DNA of 54,268 bases from the NCBI GenBank assembly GCA_023379825.1, contig JAMCPQ010000012.1, forward strand, positions 1-54,268, given 5' to 3'. The position numbers and the translations under genes were made by a program. The stretch comes from Thermoplasmatota archaeon. Its GTDB lineage: Archaea; Thermoplasmatota; Thermoplasmata; Thermoplasmatales; Thermoplasmataceae. Below are positions 8,895 to 17,664 of this stretch, piece by piece; within the stretch, counting starts at the first letter, position 1; each line of letters opens with the position of its first letter. The notes beneath the pieces are model-generated. The model saw nothing but the letters and a program-made list of their open reading frames with translations, was not told the DNA's origin and ran no database searches.

Positions 8895-9491
8895 ATGGCT
8901 GGCAAAATCAGTTTAGAAACTAAAAAAAGGGTCATTGACCTGCATTCTGAAGGTAGATCCAAAAAGGCTATCTCTGAAGAGACAGGCATTTCTGTGACAA
9001 GCGTCAGCCGCATTATCCTTGAGGCATCAACGAAGAAGAACACAGTGAATGATATCCCCGGTGCCAACCCTGGAACTGTTCCTGACAGAGATACTGTCGC
9101 GGCAGAAGAAAGTGAGGAAAAGATTGGCAAGAACAGCAGAATAACTAACGCAGGAAATTCTGTTGCTATTCCTGTGGAGAGGCTTGAAAGTCTGATGAAT
9201 ACAATCCTTGAAGCATTGAAGGAGAATGTGCAGCAGTCACTGGAAACAACAATCTCCAGATTTACTCCAGATAACGTAAGAAAATTCCTCACGATGCTGA
9301 CGGATGAGGACAGGGCAAGAACGGAAATAGAATCACTTAAGGCGGAGATCGAAAGGCTCAATAGAGTTAAGGAGAGCCTTGACTCTGAAATTCTGGATGC
9401 GGTTATGAGAATGTCATCTATTGAAAGCAGGATCATCAGTATTGAAAAAAGGTTCGGGATGAGACTCCAGGAGGAGTCAGAGGAGCCCTGA
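8895..9491 (+). CDS. HTH protein with C-terminal coiled coil
   Basis: A 198-residue protein. Residues 8-45 form a resolvase/Hin-like helix-turn-helix: KKRVIDLHSEG, then KKAISEETGISVTSVSRII, with AISEETG and VTSVSRI as the two DNA-reading helices. A polar low-complexity linker (about 45-90) follows, then a long Glu/Lys/Arg heptad-rich helix (about 130-195) predicted to form a coiled coil, probably for dimerisation. No recombinase catalytic domain is present, so this is a DNA-binding protein rather than an invertase. The ATG at 8895 is the only start that avoids an in-frame stop just upstream. A TATA-like box (CTATAATAAT, about 8869-8878) lies near -22. The target is unknown. Confidence 0.78.
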   Translation: MAGKISLETKKRVIDLHSEGRSKKAISEETGISVTSVSRIILEASTKKNTVNDIPGANPGTVPDRDTVAAEESEEKIGKNSRITNAGNSVAIPVERLESLMNTILEALKENVQQSLETTISRFTPDNVRKFLTMLTDEDRARTEIESLKAEIERLNRVKESLDSEILDAVMRMSSIESRIISIEKRFGMRLQEESEEP

Positions 9492-9544
9492 CACTATTCT
9501 GGAGCCAACACAAAATTAAACTACGATGATTCCCTAGATAGAGC

Positions 9545-11203
9545 ATGAGTTATACTGCGGCTGAAGTTATAATAGACGGACTTGCAAAAGCGGGAATAAA
9601 ACGTATATATGGAATTCCCGGAGATTCACTTAATCCACTCATGGATGCCATCAGGACATCCGGCAAGATAGATTTTGTACAGGTCAGGCATGAGGAGGGT
9701 GCAGCACTGGCGGCAGCCTTTGAGGCAAAGGTAACTGGAAATCCCACTGTATGTATGGGAACATCCGGTCCGGGATCAATACACCTTCTCAATGGCCTTT
9801 ATGAAGCAAAGATGGATCACCTGCCAGTAATCGCTCTCACAGGGCAGATTGAAACAGACCTCATTGGAACAGATTATTTTCAGGAGGTTGACACAATGGA
9901 TCTCTTCAGCAATGTTTCTCTTTACAATGCAAGGGTTCTGAACCCAGAGTCTGCAGGTGCTCTCACCTCACGTGCAGTACGGGAAGCAGTTGTTGGAAGA
10001 GGGGTTGCACACCTTGATCTTCCGGTAGATGTCCTGAAAATGGAATCAGTTACCCTAGGTGAGGAGTGGTTTCATCCTCCTGCTCCTCCTTCTTATGCTC
10101 CCGATCTGTCTAAAATTGCCGCCTTGATTGATAAAAGCAGCAGACCCGTCATAATGTTCGGAAACGGTGCAAGAGGGCATGGGGATGAACTTCTTGCTTT
10201 TGCCTCAAGAATTGGGGCGCCCCTCATTTTTGCTCTGAACGGGAAAGGTGTGGTCAGTGACGAAAACGAGTTGGTCCTTGGGGGACTTGGCCTTCTGGGA
10301 ACAAGACCCTCAGTGGAAGCAGTGAAGAGGTGTGATCTCCTTATACTTCTGGGAACTTCATTCCCCTATGTTAAGTTCCTTCCGGAAGGTGTACCGGTCA
10401 TCCAGATAGATTCAGCCCCACTGAGCATTGGTAAAAGAGTACCGCCTGCAGAGTATGCCATCTGTACCTCAGAATATTTTCTGAAGAATATAAAGGTAAA
10501 GGAAAAGCAGGATAAGTATTTCAGAAAATTTGACGACATTAAGGAGGATTGGATAAAGAAGATGGATGAGGCTGAAAATACAGAAGGAGATTCAATTTCC
10601 CCTGAGTCCGTGGCTGCATCACTGAACCGCCACCTACGGGATAATGACACCATAATAGCAGATACTGGAAACGTAACAGTATGGGCTTCCAGAAATCTGA
10701 GGCTCAAGAAAAGCCACCTCTTCCTGATGTCACCATGGCTGGGGAGCATGGGTGTCGGAATTCCTGGAAGCGTTGGAGCATCCTTTGCCACACCAGGTGA
10801 TGTTGTTGCCCTTATCGGAGATGGAAGTTTTGCAATGTCCATCATGGAGCTCATTACCGCGAGAAAATACAACAGGCCTGTGAAACTTATAGCTTTCAAC
10901 AATTCAAAACTTGGAATGATTAAATTTGAAGAAGAGGTCATGGGTTACCCTGAATTCGGAGTTGACCTTCTGAATCCTGACTTTGCGGCTTTGGCAGAAA
11001 CAATTGGAATTCCTGGCTTTTCGGTGGATAAAGGCAGCGATCTTGACAGTACCATGGAAAAATTCCTTTCAGTAAATGGACCAGCAGTTCTCTCTGTCAA
11101 GGTAGATCCGGATGAGAAACCCATGCCTCCTAAACTGAGCTTCCAGCAGGCAAAGGGGTATGTTACTTCAATTCTCAGGGAAAAACTTGAAAGTGTCAGA
11201 TAA
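9545..11203 (+). CDS. ThDP-dependent enzyme of the pyruvate oxidase/pyruvate:quinone oxidoreductase type
   Basis: A 552-residue member of the acetolactate synthase/pyruvate oxidase family. The N-terminal PYR domain has the catalytic Glu in RHEEGAALAA (E50, the same position as in E. coli PoxB), and the GTSGPGSIHLLNGLYEAK loop follows. A middle FAD/nucleotide-binding-like domain spans about 190-330. The C-terminal PP domain carries the ThDP motif GDGSFAMS...FNN (about 424-452). The loop FNNSKLGMIKFEEE matches PoxB rather than acetolactate synthase. The C-terminus is short and lacks the long PoxB tail used for lipid binding. Expected chemistry is oxidative or non-oxidative decarboxylation of pyruvate or a related 2-oxoacid. 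A TATA-like AAAATTAAAC (9512-9521) is at about -28. It leads a plus-strand run with the FAD oxidase. Confidence 0.85.
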   Translation: MSYTAAEVIIDGLAKAGIKRIYGIPGDSLNPLMDAIRTSGKIDFVQVRHEEGAALAAAFEAKVTGNPTVCMGTSGPGSIHLLNGLYEAKMDHLPVIALTGQIETDLIGTDYFQEVDTMDLFSNVSLYNARVLNPESAGALTSRAVREAVVGRGVAHLDLPVDVLKMESVTLGEEWFHPPAPPSYAPDLSKIAALIDKSSRPVIMFGNGARGHGDELLAFASRIGAPLIFALNGKGVVSDENELVLGGLGLLGTRPSVEAVKRCDLLILLGTSFPYVKFLPEGVPVIQIDSAPLSIGKRVPPAEYAICTSEYFLKNIKVKEKQDKYFRKFDDIKEDWIKKMDEAENTEGDSISPESVAASLNRHLRDNDTIIADTGNVTVWASRNLRLKKSHLFLMSPWLGSMGVGIPGSVGASFATPGDVVALIGDGSFAMSIMELITARKYNRPVKLIAFNNSKLGMIKFEEEVMGYPEFGVDLLNPDFAALAETIGIPGFSVDKGSDLDSTMEKFLSVNGPAVLSVKVDPDEKPMPPKLSFQQAKGYVTSILREKLESVR

Positions 11204-11243
11204 GTGTTAAACTTGCTGACATTATTCCACCCTAAGGATAAGA

Positions 11244-12575
11244 ATGGCTGAAAGTGTACATAGAGAACTGGACGTGGCCATTGCGGGTGCTGGAATACTG
11301 GGTACCTCTGTTGCGTATCTGATATCACGCTTTGCCGGATTGAGGGTCGGGATATTTGACAGAGAAGGTATGGCCGCAAGGCATGCCAGTTCAAGAAATA
11401 CAGGGGTCATACACAGGCCATTCTATATTGATCCTTCCAGAAAACCATTCTTTGCTGAGGCATCATCCAGGTCATACGGGTTATGGGAATCCTTTGCCCG
11501 TGAGTTTTCCATGCCATGGCATCAGAACGGGACACTTGAAGTAGCGGGAGACAGCCGGGGAGCAGTGTCCATCAGAAAGTATGCGGAGTATGCGGTCAAA
11601 AATGGTATGAGTGAGAAAGAATTTGTGGTTCTTGAGCGCGACGATTTGAGGAAAGAGTATCCACAAATCAATGCTTCAGCAGGCTTTCTCAGCAGGACAG
11701 ATACTGCTGTGGACTACGGAATGTTTGCATCAAAGTTGCTGGAACTCTCTCAGAAAAGAGGAGTCAGATTTTACGGAAATCATACAATCACATCAGTAAC
11801 GGAGGACAGAGACGGTGTCCTTTTCACAACAAGAACCCGAGAAGGAGTGAAACTTTTCAGAACAGGATTTTTCATGAATCTCACAGGAACGGGATCTCTG
11901 AAACTGGCAAACACTATGGGCTTAGCAATGGATTATGGTTTATTGCTGTTCAGAGGCGACTACTGGCGCATAGATGAATCATATTCGCCAGGGTTCGGAT
12001 TCAACCTCTATACTGTGCCAAGGTACCCTGGCTTCCCTTTTCTTGATCCTCATTTTATCAATAGATGGAATGGCATAAGGGAAATAGGCCCTAATGCGTC
12101 CCTGATACTTCAGGACCGTGCATATTCAGGGAGCGGATTGAACCTGCATAACCTCATGGATGCATTGTATAACGGAGATATAAATTCCAAATTCAGGCTT
12201 CTTGCAAATCCCGAATTTTTAAGAATGCTTGAAACAGAATGGGAGAGCTCAAGGAACAGATTTGCCATGGCAGGAAGGCTCAGGAGATATCTGCCGTCTC
12301 TTTCCAACAGCTACATTGGAGAAAGAGGCCTTGGTGGAATTCGGGGCTCCGTTGTTGACTTGAATGGATTTGTTCCGGAAGCTCTGGAATTCAGAACTGA
12401 ACATACAATGCATATAGTGAACTACAATTCGCCTGGAGCCACAGGATCCCCCTATGTGGCATATTCCATTCTTGACAGAATTTTCAGGAATGGTTATCTG
12501 TGGAAAAAAACGGTGAAACCCCTTAACCTGACACCTGTAAGATGGGAAGAACTTGCATCTGGAATAGGGGAGTAA
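11244..12575 (+). CDS. FAD-dependent oxidoreductase, L-2-hydroxyglutarate oxidase (LhgO)-like
   Basis: A 443-residue flavoprotein of the DAO superfamily. An N-terminal Rossmann motif (AIAGAGILGTSVAYLISR, about residues 11-28) binds the FAD ADP part. It is followed by HASSRNTGVIHRPFY, which resembles the flavin loop SGHNSGVIHAG of LhgO. The C-terminal part ends with GGIRGSVVDLNGF and NYNSPGATGSPYVAYSIL, the FAD-closing segment of this family. The substrate is probably a 2-hydroxyacid or glycerol-3-phosphate-like compound oxidised to a ketone, with electrons passed to a quinone. It lies 40 bp behind the PoxB-like gene on the same strand and may supply or share the same electron acceptor. The exact substrate is not visible from sequence. 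Confidence 0.82.
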   Translation: MAESVHRELDVAIAGAGILGTSVAYLISRFAGLRVGIFDREGMAARHASSRNTGVIHRPFYIDPSRKPFFAEASSRSYGLWESFAREFSMPWHQNGTLEVAGDSRGAVSIRKYAEYAVKNGMSEKEFVVLERDDLRKEYPQINASAGFLSRTDTAVDYGMFASKLLELSQKRGVRFYGNHTITSVTEDRDGVLFTTRTREGVKLFRTGFFMNLTGTGSLKLANTMGLAMDYGLLLFRGDYWRIDESYSPGFGFNLYTVPRYPGFPFLDPHFINRWNGIREIGPNASLILQDRAYSGSGLNLHNLMDALYNGDINSKFRLLANPEFLRMLETEWESSRNRFAMAGRLRRYLPSLSNSYIGERGLGGIRGSVVDLNGFVPEALEFRTEHTMHIVNYNSPGATGSPYVAYSILDRIFRNGYLWKKTVKPLNLTPVRWEELASGIGE

Positions 12576-12744
12576 ACCTTCACGCATAATTATTGCAGTT
12601 AATGTTTATCATTTTGCAATCTTCAACAGTGTCATTATTAAATTGCATTTTATTTTTTTAATTTTTAATTGTCAGATGGTTTATAAATAAAATTTATCAG
12701 GAGAGATAAGAGCAAATAAATATTCAAATGCAATAAGCCGTAAT

Positions 12745-13983
12745 ATGCAGGAGAAGAGCATTGATCTCACTTTCACATCATTAGGTCATTTCACAAATGA
12801 CAGTACGAGTTACTTTTATCCTGTTCTCATAACATATTATGAGGCATTTCCCGGGGCAAACTATCTCCTTCTTGGATCCATGGTGATAATATTCAATCTT
12901 ATTTCCGGATTTCTCAGCACTCCAGTTGCATCATATGCTGACAGGAAGAATAATCATTCAACGATGATGGCACTTGGAATATTCATACTTGGCATATCCG
13001 TTATACTCTATGGCCTGCCTTTCATTTTCAGGTCGGACCTGACACCACTTCTTACAGTAGCAACTGTTTTCCTTGGAGTTGGTCAGGCTTTTTATCACCC
13101 CCTTGGGGCAGCCATAATTTCCAGAAGCTATGGCAAGAGCGCTCCGCCTGCCATGGGATTGAATGGTTCAATGGGAAGCCTTGGAAGGGCCCTTATACCC
13201 ACCATAATTGTGTTTCTGCTAGCAACCTTTGGAGATTTCAGAGGAATGATCATATACGCTGTCTATATTCTGATAGCTTCTCTTGCAATATTTGTCGGCC
13301 TGAGCGGGTTCAGGAAATTTACCTGGAAAGGCGCCTCTCAGATGAAAAAGCAGAGAAATGCAGTTCAGAGTGATGAAATACCGGAAGGCTCATCCAGCAG
13401 ATACATGGCTGTTCTTTACATACTCACAGCCGCAGTTTTCATAAGATCACTCTTCCTGATGGGCACAACAACATTCATCCCCACTTATCTTACAGACGAG
13501 TTCAGCAGCAAGACCATAATGTCCTATATAGTCACCCTCGGGCTAATATCTCCGGTCTTCGGGCAACCATTATTTGGTAGATTAACATCCAGGAAAGGGG
13601 GCCGTTACGCAGTAATTGTATCATTTGTCATATCGACCATATTTTTTGCTCTGTTCATTGCAATAACCGGCAACTATATTCTGACAACAATTTTCTACTT
13701 CTGTTATGCATTTGGGGCATACAGCGGTTTCCCTGTATTTCTGGGATATGTAGGACAGATTGTCCCGCCGTCAGTGCTGGGAAAGTCAAACGGACTGGTA
13801 TGGGGCATAGGTCAGACCGTTGGTGGCGCCGTTGGGGCAGCGGTTGTAACAGGTCTGGTTGTGATTACAAGTGTAAAAACCTCAATAGACCTTATGATGA
13901 TCTTCGCCGTGGCGTCTCTTTTCTTCCTTCCTTTACTGCCGTCCAGGGCAAGGATGGCAGCTGATGGGGCAAAAGCCTCATAA
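12745..13983 (+). CDS. MFS transporter, fosmidomycin-resistance (FSR)-like
   Basis: A 412-residue protein with about 12 transmembrane helices. The N-terminus LGHFTNDSTSYFYPVL and the segment GVGQAFYHPLGAA are typical of the FSR subgroup of MFS carriers. The cytoplasmic loop between helices 6 and 7 is short and basic. The C-terminal half contains FGQPLFGRLTSRKGGR, the second MFS repeat signature. FSR members export antibiotics or move metabolites; the physiological substrate here is unknown. A TATA-like AAATAAATAT (about 12714-12723) lies 26 nt before the ATG at 12745, suggesting a separate leaderless transcript. The BtuF-like gene follows after 27 bp. Confidence 0.85.
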   Translation: MQEKSIDLTFTSLGHFTNDSTSYFYPVLITYYEAFPGANYLLLGSMVIIFNLISGFLSTPVASYADRKNNHSTMMALGIFILGISVILYGLPFIFRSDLTPLLTVATVFLGVGQAFYHPLGAAIISRSYGKSAPPAMGLNGSMGSLGRALIPTIIVFLLATFGDFRGMIIYAVYILIASLAIFVGLSGFRKFTWKGASQMKKQRNAVQSDEIPEGSSSRYMAVLYILTAAVFIRSLFLMGTTTFIPTYLTDEFSSKTIMSYIVTLGLISPVFGQPLFGRLTSRKGGRYAVIVSFVISTIFFALFIAITGNYILTTIFYFCYAFGAYSGFPVFLGYVGQIVPPSVLGKSNGLVWGIGQTVGGAVGAAVVTGLVVITSVKTSIDLMMIFAVASLFFLPLLPSRARMAADGAKAS

Positions 13984-14010
13984 ACTTAAGTCAGATGTTC
14001 ATTACCCCCT

Positions 14011-14829
14011 ATGGAAAAGATGAGAGACTTTACCGGCGATGAGGTAAATGTTCCCGAGGAGCCTGGAAGAATCATCAGTTTCAGCCCTTCTGTTACAGAA
14101 ATACTATTTGAGCTGGGCCTTGGAGACAGGCTCGTGGGAGTTTCGGCATTCTGTGCAAGGCCAAAAGAAACTTCCTCAGTGAGAAAAGTTGGCAGTTATG
14201 GCTCAGCAAGAATGGAAGTGTTGAGGGATCTAAAACCAGATCTGATCATGACCATATCGGGATTTCAGAGTGATTTCAGCGAAAAGCTGAAAAAGGAATT
14301 TACAGTATTTAATTTTGAACTGCCATCATCGGTTGCCGGTATCGTTGATCTTGTTTCGAAGGTGGGGGTTGTTGTGAACCGCATGGAAGAGGCGCGACTG
14401 ATGGAATTTGAGCTTCTCAAGATCATATCCGGTATCAGAAGGCATACTCGTATCCGGGGTTATTACGAGATAGACCTTGGAGGCCCTGTGACATTCGGTT
14501 CAGAATCATACATAACTGATGCGCTTGAAGTTCTGGGGATAAGAACTCCATATACAGACAGAAAGAAGGAATGGATAGAGCCGAATTTTGATCATGTCAG
14601 GGAATTTGATCCGGAACTCATTATCTATGAGCCGAAGATGTATCAGTCGGTGGAGGATAATGCTGTCCTGGATCTGTTAAAGAAGAGGGGGTGGGCTGAC
14701 ATTACTGCATTACGCCAGGGACACCTGTTCAAAACCCCCGGAAAACTTGACTTCTTTGCCCACCATGGGCCAAGCTTTATCCGGACAGTCCTTCCCTGGA
14801 CTGTATCAATTCTGGATAGTATTTTCTGA
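14011..14829 (+). CDS. BtuF/FepB-like substrate-binding protein without signal peptide
   Basis: A 272-residue protein with the class III periplasmic-binding fold used for cobalamin and Fe(III)-siderophores. Markers are GRIISFSPSVTEILFELGLGDRLVG at about residues 19-43, then KVGSYGSARMEVLRDLKPDLI, and a C-terminal lobe ending in a TPGKLDFFAHHGPS-like segment. The two lobes are joined by a long central helix (about 105-145). It has no signal peptide, lipobox or membrane anchor, and no permease or ATPase gene is adjacent, so a classical ABC uptake role is doubtful. It may bind a corrinoid or metal chelate in the cytosol. The start ATG 14011 has a TATA-like AAACTTAAG at about -26. Confidence 0.78.
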   Translation: MEKMRDFTGDEVNVPEEPGRIISFSPSVTEILFELGLGDRLVGVSAFCARPKETSSVRKVGSYGSARMEVLRDLKPDLIMTISGFQSDFSEKLKKEFTVFNFELPSSVAGIVDLVSKVGVVVNRMEEARLMEFELLKIISGIRRHTRIRGYYEIDLGGPVTFGSESYITDALEVLGIRTPYTDRKKEWIEPNFDHVREFDPELIIYEPKMYQSVEDNAVLDLLKKRGWADITALRQGHLFKTPGKLDFFAHHGPSFIRTVLPWTVSILDSIF

Positions 14830-14874
14830 TCCGGATGTCATGAAGAATACTTAATAATCCACTTGCCCCAATGT

Positions 14875-16110
14875 ATGAAAAAACCACTTATGAAGGATAA
14901 ACAATTACAGTATGAGGAGTCATACTACATGTCTGAATCGGAAATTGAAAAAATAATGCCGGAGATACTGGATATTTCCGGTGAAATATACAGATTAGCA
15001 GAACTTGGAAGCTCAGAGTTAAAATCGTCACAGATTCTTGCAGATTACCTTGAAAAAAAAGGTTTCAAAGTAGAGAAACCATATGCCGGAATGAAAACTG
15101 CATTCAGGGCCACCAGAAACAGAGGCAACCCTTCTGTGGGATTCCTTGCAGAGTATGACGCACTTCCAAACGGACATGCATGCGGGCATAACCTGATTGC
15201 GGCCTGGGCAGTTGGCTGCGCTGTACTTCTTTCCCGCATGTCCGATGACATTTCCGTCACTGTTCTGGGAACACCTTCTGAGGAGGGAATAGGTGAATAT
15301 GCAGGGAGCAAGGCAATAATGGCTGACAGAGGATATGCTGATGGCGTTGACTTTTATTTTGGATTTCATCCAGATGATCAGTGGGGAGTTGGTTCTGGAG
15401 CTCTCGCTGATCTAACTCTTGATCTTGAATTCATCGGAAAGGCGGCTCATGGGGCTGATTCACCTGAACAGGGCGTTAACGCTCTGGACGCTGCCGTAAC
15501 AACATATATGGCAATAAACAATCTCAGGGGCTGGGCTAAAAATGACAGGCACCTTGTAATTGGCATGATAATTACACAGGGTGGAAAGGCTACAAATGTT
15601 ATTCCTGATGTGGCCGAGATTCAGGTGGAAATACGTTCAACCTCATCTGAATTTGTGGGGATATTTGCAGAAAAGGTTGAGCGAACTGCAAGATCAATAG
15701 CAGAATCCTATGGTGCCAGTCTTGAATGCAGGAGAATTACACCACTTTACAGGGACTACCTGCCCAACGTCAGACTTGACTCCATTCTATATGAGGAACT
15801 TCTTAAGGTCGGTTTAAAGCCCCACAATAACCATTCTTCCGAATACATTCCATCAGGAAGTACTGATGAGGCCAACATATCATGGGTTGCACCAACAGGG
15901 CATCTTGACATGCCCATAGGCTACAGAGGAATTTCAGGTCATTCAGAGGAATTCAGGCAGGCTGCGGAACCTTTCAGGAATGCGGAAAATCTGAGGATTG
16001 CCATCCTCGCTACTGTCAGGTCAGCTTTAAGCGCATCAAAGCATATCCAGGATATCAGAGATGAGTATCATGCACAGCGGAAACACAGAGGAGAATTACA
16101 GAGAGATTAA
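14875..16110 (+). CDS. M20 family amidohydrolase (AbgB/aminoacylase-like)
   Basis: A roughly 411-residue metallopeptidase-fold enzyme of the M20D group. The catalytic domain has EYDALPNGHACGHNLIA (metal-binding Cys/His) and PSEEGIGEYAGSK. The inserted dimerisation domain contains GKAAHGADSPEQGVNALDA and extends to about residue 310. It should remove an acyl or p-aminobenzoyl group from an amino acid or cleave a dipeptide. AbgB is the closest well-known relative by motif, but the substrate is not known. The frame is open from TTG 14863. I use ATG 14875, and ATG 14929 (MSESEIEK) is also possible. Its 3' end overlaps the S66 peptidase gene by about 50 bp, so the two are likely cotranslated. Confidence 0.85.
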   Translation: MKKPLMKDKQLQYEESYYMSESEIEKIMPEILDISGEIYRLAELGSSELKSSQILADYLEKKGFKVEKPYAGMKTAFRATRNRGNPSVGFLAEYDALPNGHACGHNLIAAWAVGCAVLLSRMSDDISVTVLGTPSEEGIGEYAGSKAIMADRGYADGVDFYFGFHPDDQWGVGSGALADLTLDLEFIGKAAHGADSPEQGVNALDAAVTTYMAINNLRGWAKNDRHLVIGMIITQGGKATNVIPDVAEIQVEIRSTSSEFVGIFAEKVERTARSIAESYGASLECRRITPLYRDYLPNVRLDSILYEELLKVGLKPHNNHSSEYIPSGSTDEANISWVAPTGHLDMPIGYRGISGHSEEFRQAAEPFRNAENLRIAILATVRSALSASKHIQDIRDEYHAQRKHRGELQRD

Positions 16111-17041
16111 GGATACAGTGAAACCCCCTTCACTGAAGCCGGGAGATGAGATCAGGATCATAGCTCCTGCAAGTGCTCCTGATATGAGGGCACTCTCCAG
16201 GAGCGTGTCAAGACTCACCAAATTAGGATATCGTATTTCACTTGGTAAAAATATAAGGAAACTTGTCCAGAGGAATTCTCTAGCCGCCCCTACCTCAGAA
16301 AGAGCTGCTGAACTTATGGATGCCTTCGCAGACGATTCTGTGAACGCAATTTTCTGTGCCAGGGGTGGATACGGTTCAATACATATACTCCCCATGCTTG
16401 ATTACGATGTTATCAGAGAGCACCCGAAAATTTTCGTGGGTTATAGTGACATCACCGCTCTTCACATGGCATTCAACAAACTTTCCGGACTTGTTACATT
16501 TCATGGCCCGATGCCAGCATCTGATCCAGAGGAGTATGGCAAGGCAACATTCAAGAAGTATCTGGATGTTCTTTCCGGAAACTCCACTGATCTCAAACAG
16601 TTCATTGACAATGTTGTGAAATACATCTTCAGGGGAAAGGTAGAGGGGAAGAGCACAGGCACGAACATATCAGTCTATTCTTCCCTTATTGGGACAAACT
16701 ATCTCCCATCCAGCGCCGGGAAGATATTTTTCATAGAGGATACTGGAATCACATCAGGTGATCTGGACAGATACTTTTCAGTGATGAAACTTTCCGGAAT
16801 TCTTGAAAGCTTTTCCGGATTCGCCTTTGGAGACTTCAAACAGATTGCAGAAGCAGAAGAGCCCATGCCATACATAGAAGACATTGTGCAGATGTACATC
16901 AATGAGATGCAGAAACCATCAGTTTACGGGCTTCCGTTCGGACACAATGTAGACAGCCAGATGCTCATACCATTGAACAGCAGAATGTCACTTTCCACAG
17001 AGGATCCTTACATAGAACTGCTGGAGAATATTGTGGACTGA
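16061..17041 (+). CDS. S66 family peptidase (LD-carboxypeptidase/MccF-like)
   Basis: A 326-residue serine peptidase. The N-terminal PPSLKPGDEIRIIAPAS and FCARGGYGSIH are typical for S66. The nucleophile is the Ser in FVGYSDITAL (S129), and the C-terminal domain carries the FIEDTG and YGLPFGHN motifs that supply Glu and His to the triad. Bacterial relatives cut the L,D bond of murein peptides, and MccF members inactivate microcin C. Thermoplasmatales lack murein, so salvage of environmental cell-wall peptides or immunity to a peptide-nucleotide antibiotic is more likely. ATG 16061 lies inside the M20 gene (50-bp overlap); ATG 16070 would remove three residues. The M20/S66 pair suggests peptide or amide degradation. 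Confidence 0.86.
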   Translation: MSIMHSGNTEENYREIKDTVKPPSLKPGDEIRIIAPASAPDMRALSRSVSRLTKLGYRISLGKNIRKLVQRNSLAAPTSERAAELMDAFADDSVNAIFCARGGYGSIHILPMLDYDVIREHPKIFVGYSDITALHMAFNKLSGLVTFHGPMPASDPEEYGKATFKKYLDVLSGNSTDLKQFIDNVVKYIFRGKVEGKSTGTNISVYSSLIGTNYLPSSAGKIFFIEDTGITSGDLDRYFSVMKLSGILESFSGFAFGDFKQIAEAEEPMPYIEDIVQMYINEMQKPSVYGLPFGHNVDSQMLIPLNSRMSLSTEDPYIELLENIVD

Positions 17042-17143
17042 TTCCTCCGACATATTTACCATCCCTGGAGAACTGAATGCAGATTATTTATATACAGAGT
17101 GGAAATATAGTTCTGTCTTCCATACAGACAAGGAAGTAATAGA

Positions 17144-17611
17144 ATGGACGGAATTACCAAAATTAAGGATTTGAACCCCGAATCCAGAAGAGTAAATGTT
17201 TTGGGGAAAGTAATTAGCGTAGGAGAGCCAAGAGCCATACAGACCAGGTTTGGAGAAGAAAAATCCGTTACCGAGGTCTATATCGGAGACGAGACAGGAA
17301 AGATCATTCTTTCACTGTGGGGAGATCAGGCAAGTCAGGCTGCAAGTGGCAAAACACTTCAGATTGACAACGGCTACATCTCACTGGTGAGAGGCCACAT
17401 GAGACTGAATGTTGGAAAATACGGCTCCATGAAGGAGAGTGATGAGGAGGTGTCGGATGTGAACGAGTCCTTTGACCTCAGTGAAAAGGAACACGAGAAC
17501 ACCTTCAGGAATCACAGAAGCTTTGGCGGCGGAAACGGCGGCAGAGGAAGGAGCTACTACGGCGGCAACAACAGAGGCGGCCGTGGCAGAGACAACGACA
17601 ACTACGATTAA
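17144..17611 (+). CDS. Single-stranded DNA-binding protein (OB fold) with RGG-rich tail
   Basis: A 155-residue protein. Residues 1-95 form one OB fold: MDGITKIKDLNPESRRVNVLGKV starts the barrel, then TEVYIGDETGKIILSLWGDQA and GYISLVRGHMRLNVGKYG, the layout of Sulfolobus-type SSB and single-OB RPA-like proteins. An acidic hinge (about 96-120) is followed by a flexible Gly/Arg/Asn tail (about 125-150) and an acidic DNDNYD end, which in SSBs recruits partner proteins. It should coat ssDNA in replication and repair. A TATA-like TTATTTATAT (about 17085-17094) lies about 55 nt upstream, so this mRNA probably has a short leader, unlike most genes here. It is convergent with the DNA ligase gene. Confidence 0.88.
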   Translation: MDGITKIKDLNPESRRVNVLGKVISVGEPRAIQTRFGEEKSVTEVYIGDETGKIILSLWGDQASQAASGKTLQIDNGYISLVRGHMRLNVGKYGSMKESDEEVSDVNESFDLSEKEHENTFRNHRSFGGGNGGRGRSYYGGNNRGGRGRDNDNYD

Positions 17612-17631
17612 TTCTAACAATATTTAATGTG

Positions 17632-17664
17632 GGAGGTTCAAACCTCCATCAAGATTTCTTTTTC
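17632..17664. terminator. Bidirectional hairpin terminator between ssb and lig
   Basis: GGAGGTT (17632-17638) pairs perfectly with AACCTCC (17641-17647), giving a compact 6-7 bp stem. A T-rich run follows on the plus strand (TTTCTTTTTCT from about 17655), while AT-rich DNA flanks the other side. The hairpin sits in the 37 bp between the convergent stop codons, so it can serve both genes. Confidence 0.6.

Noticed and set aside
9550-11410. Long antisense frames over the PoxB-like and LhgO-like genes
   Set aside because: They are shadows of strong coding frames and show no family motif.
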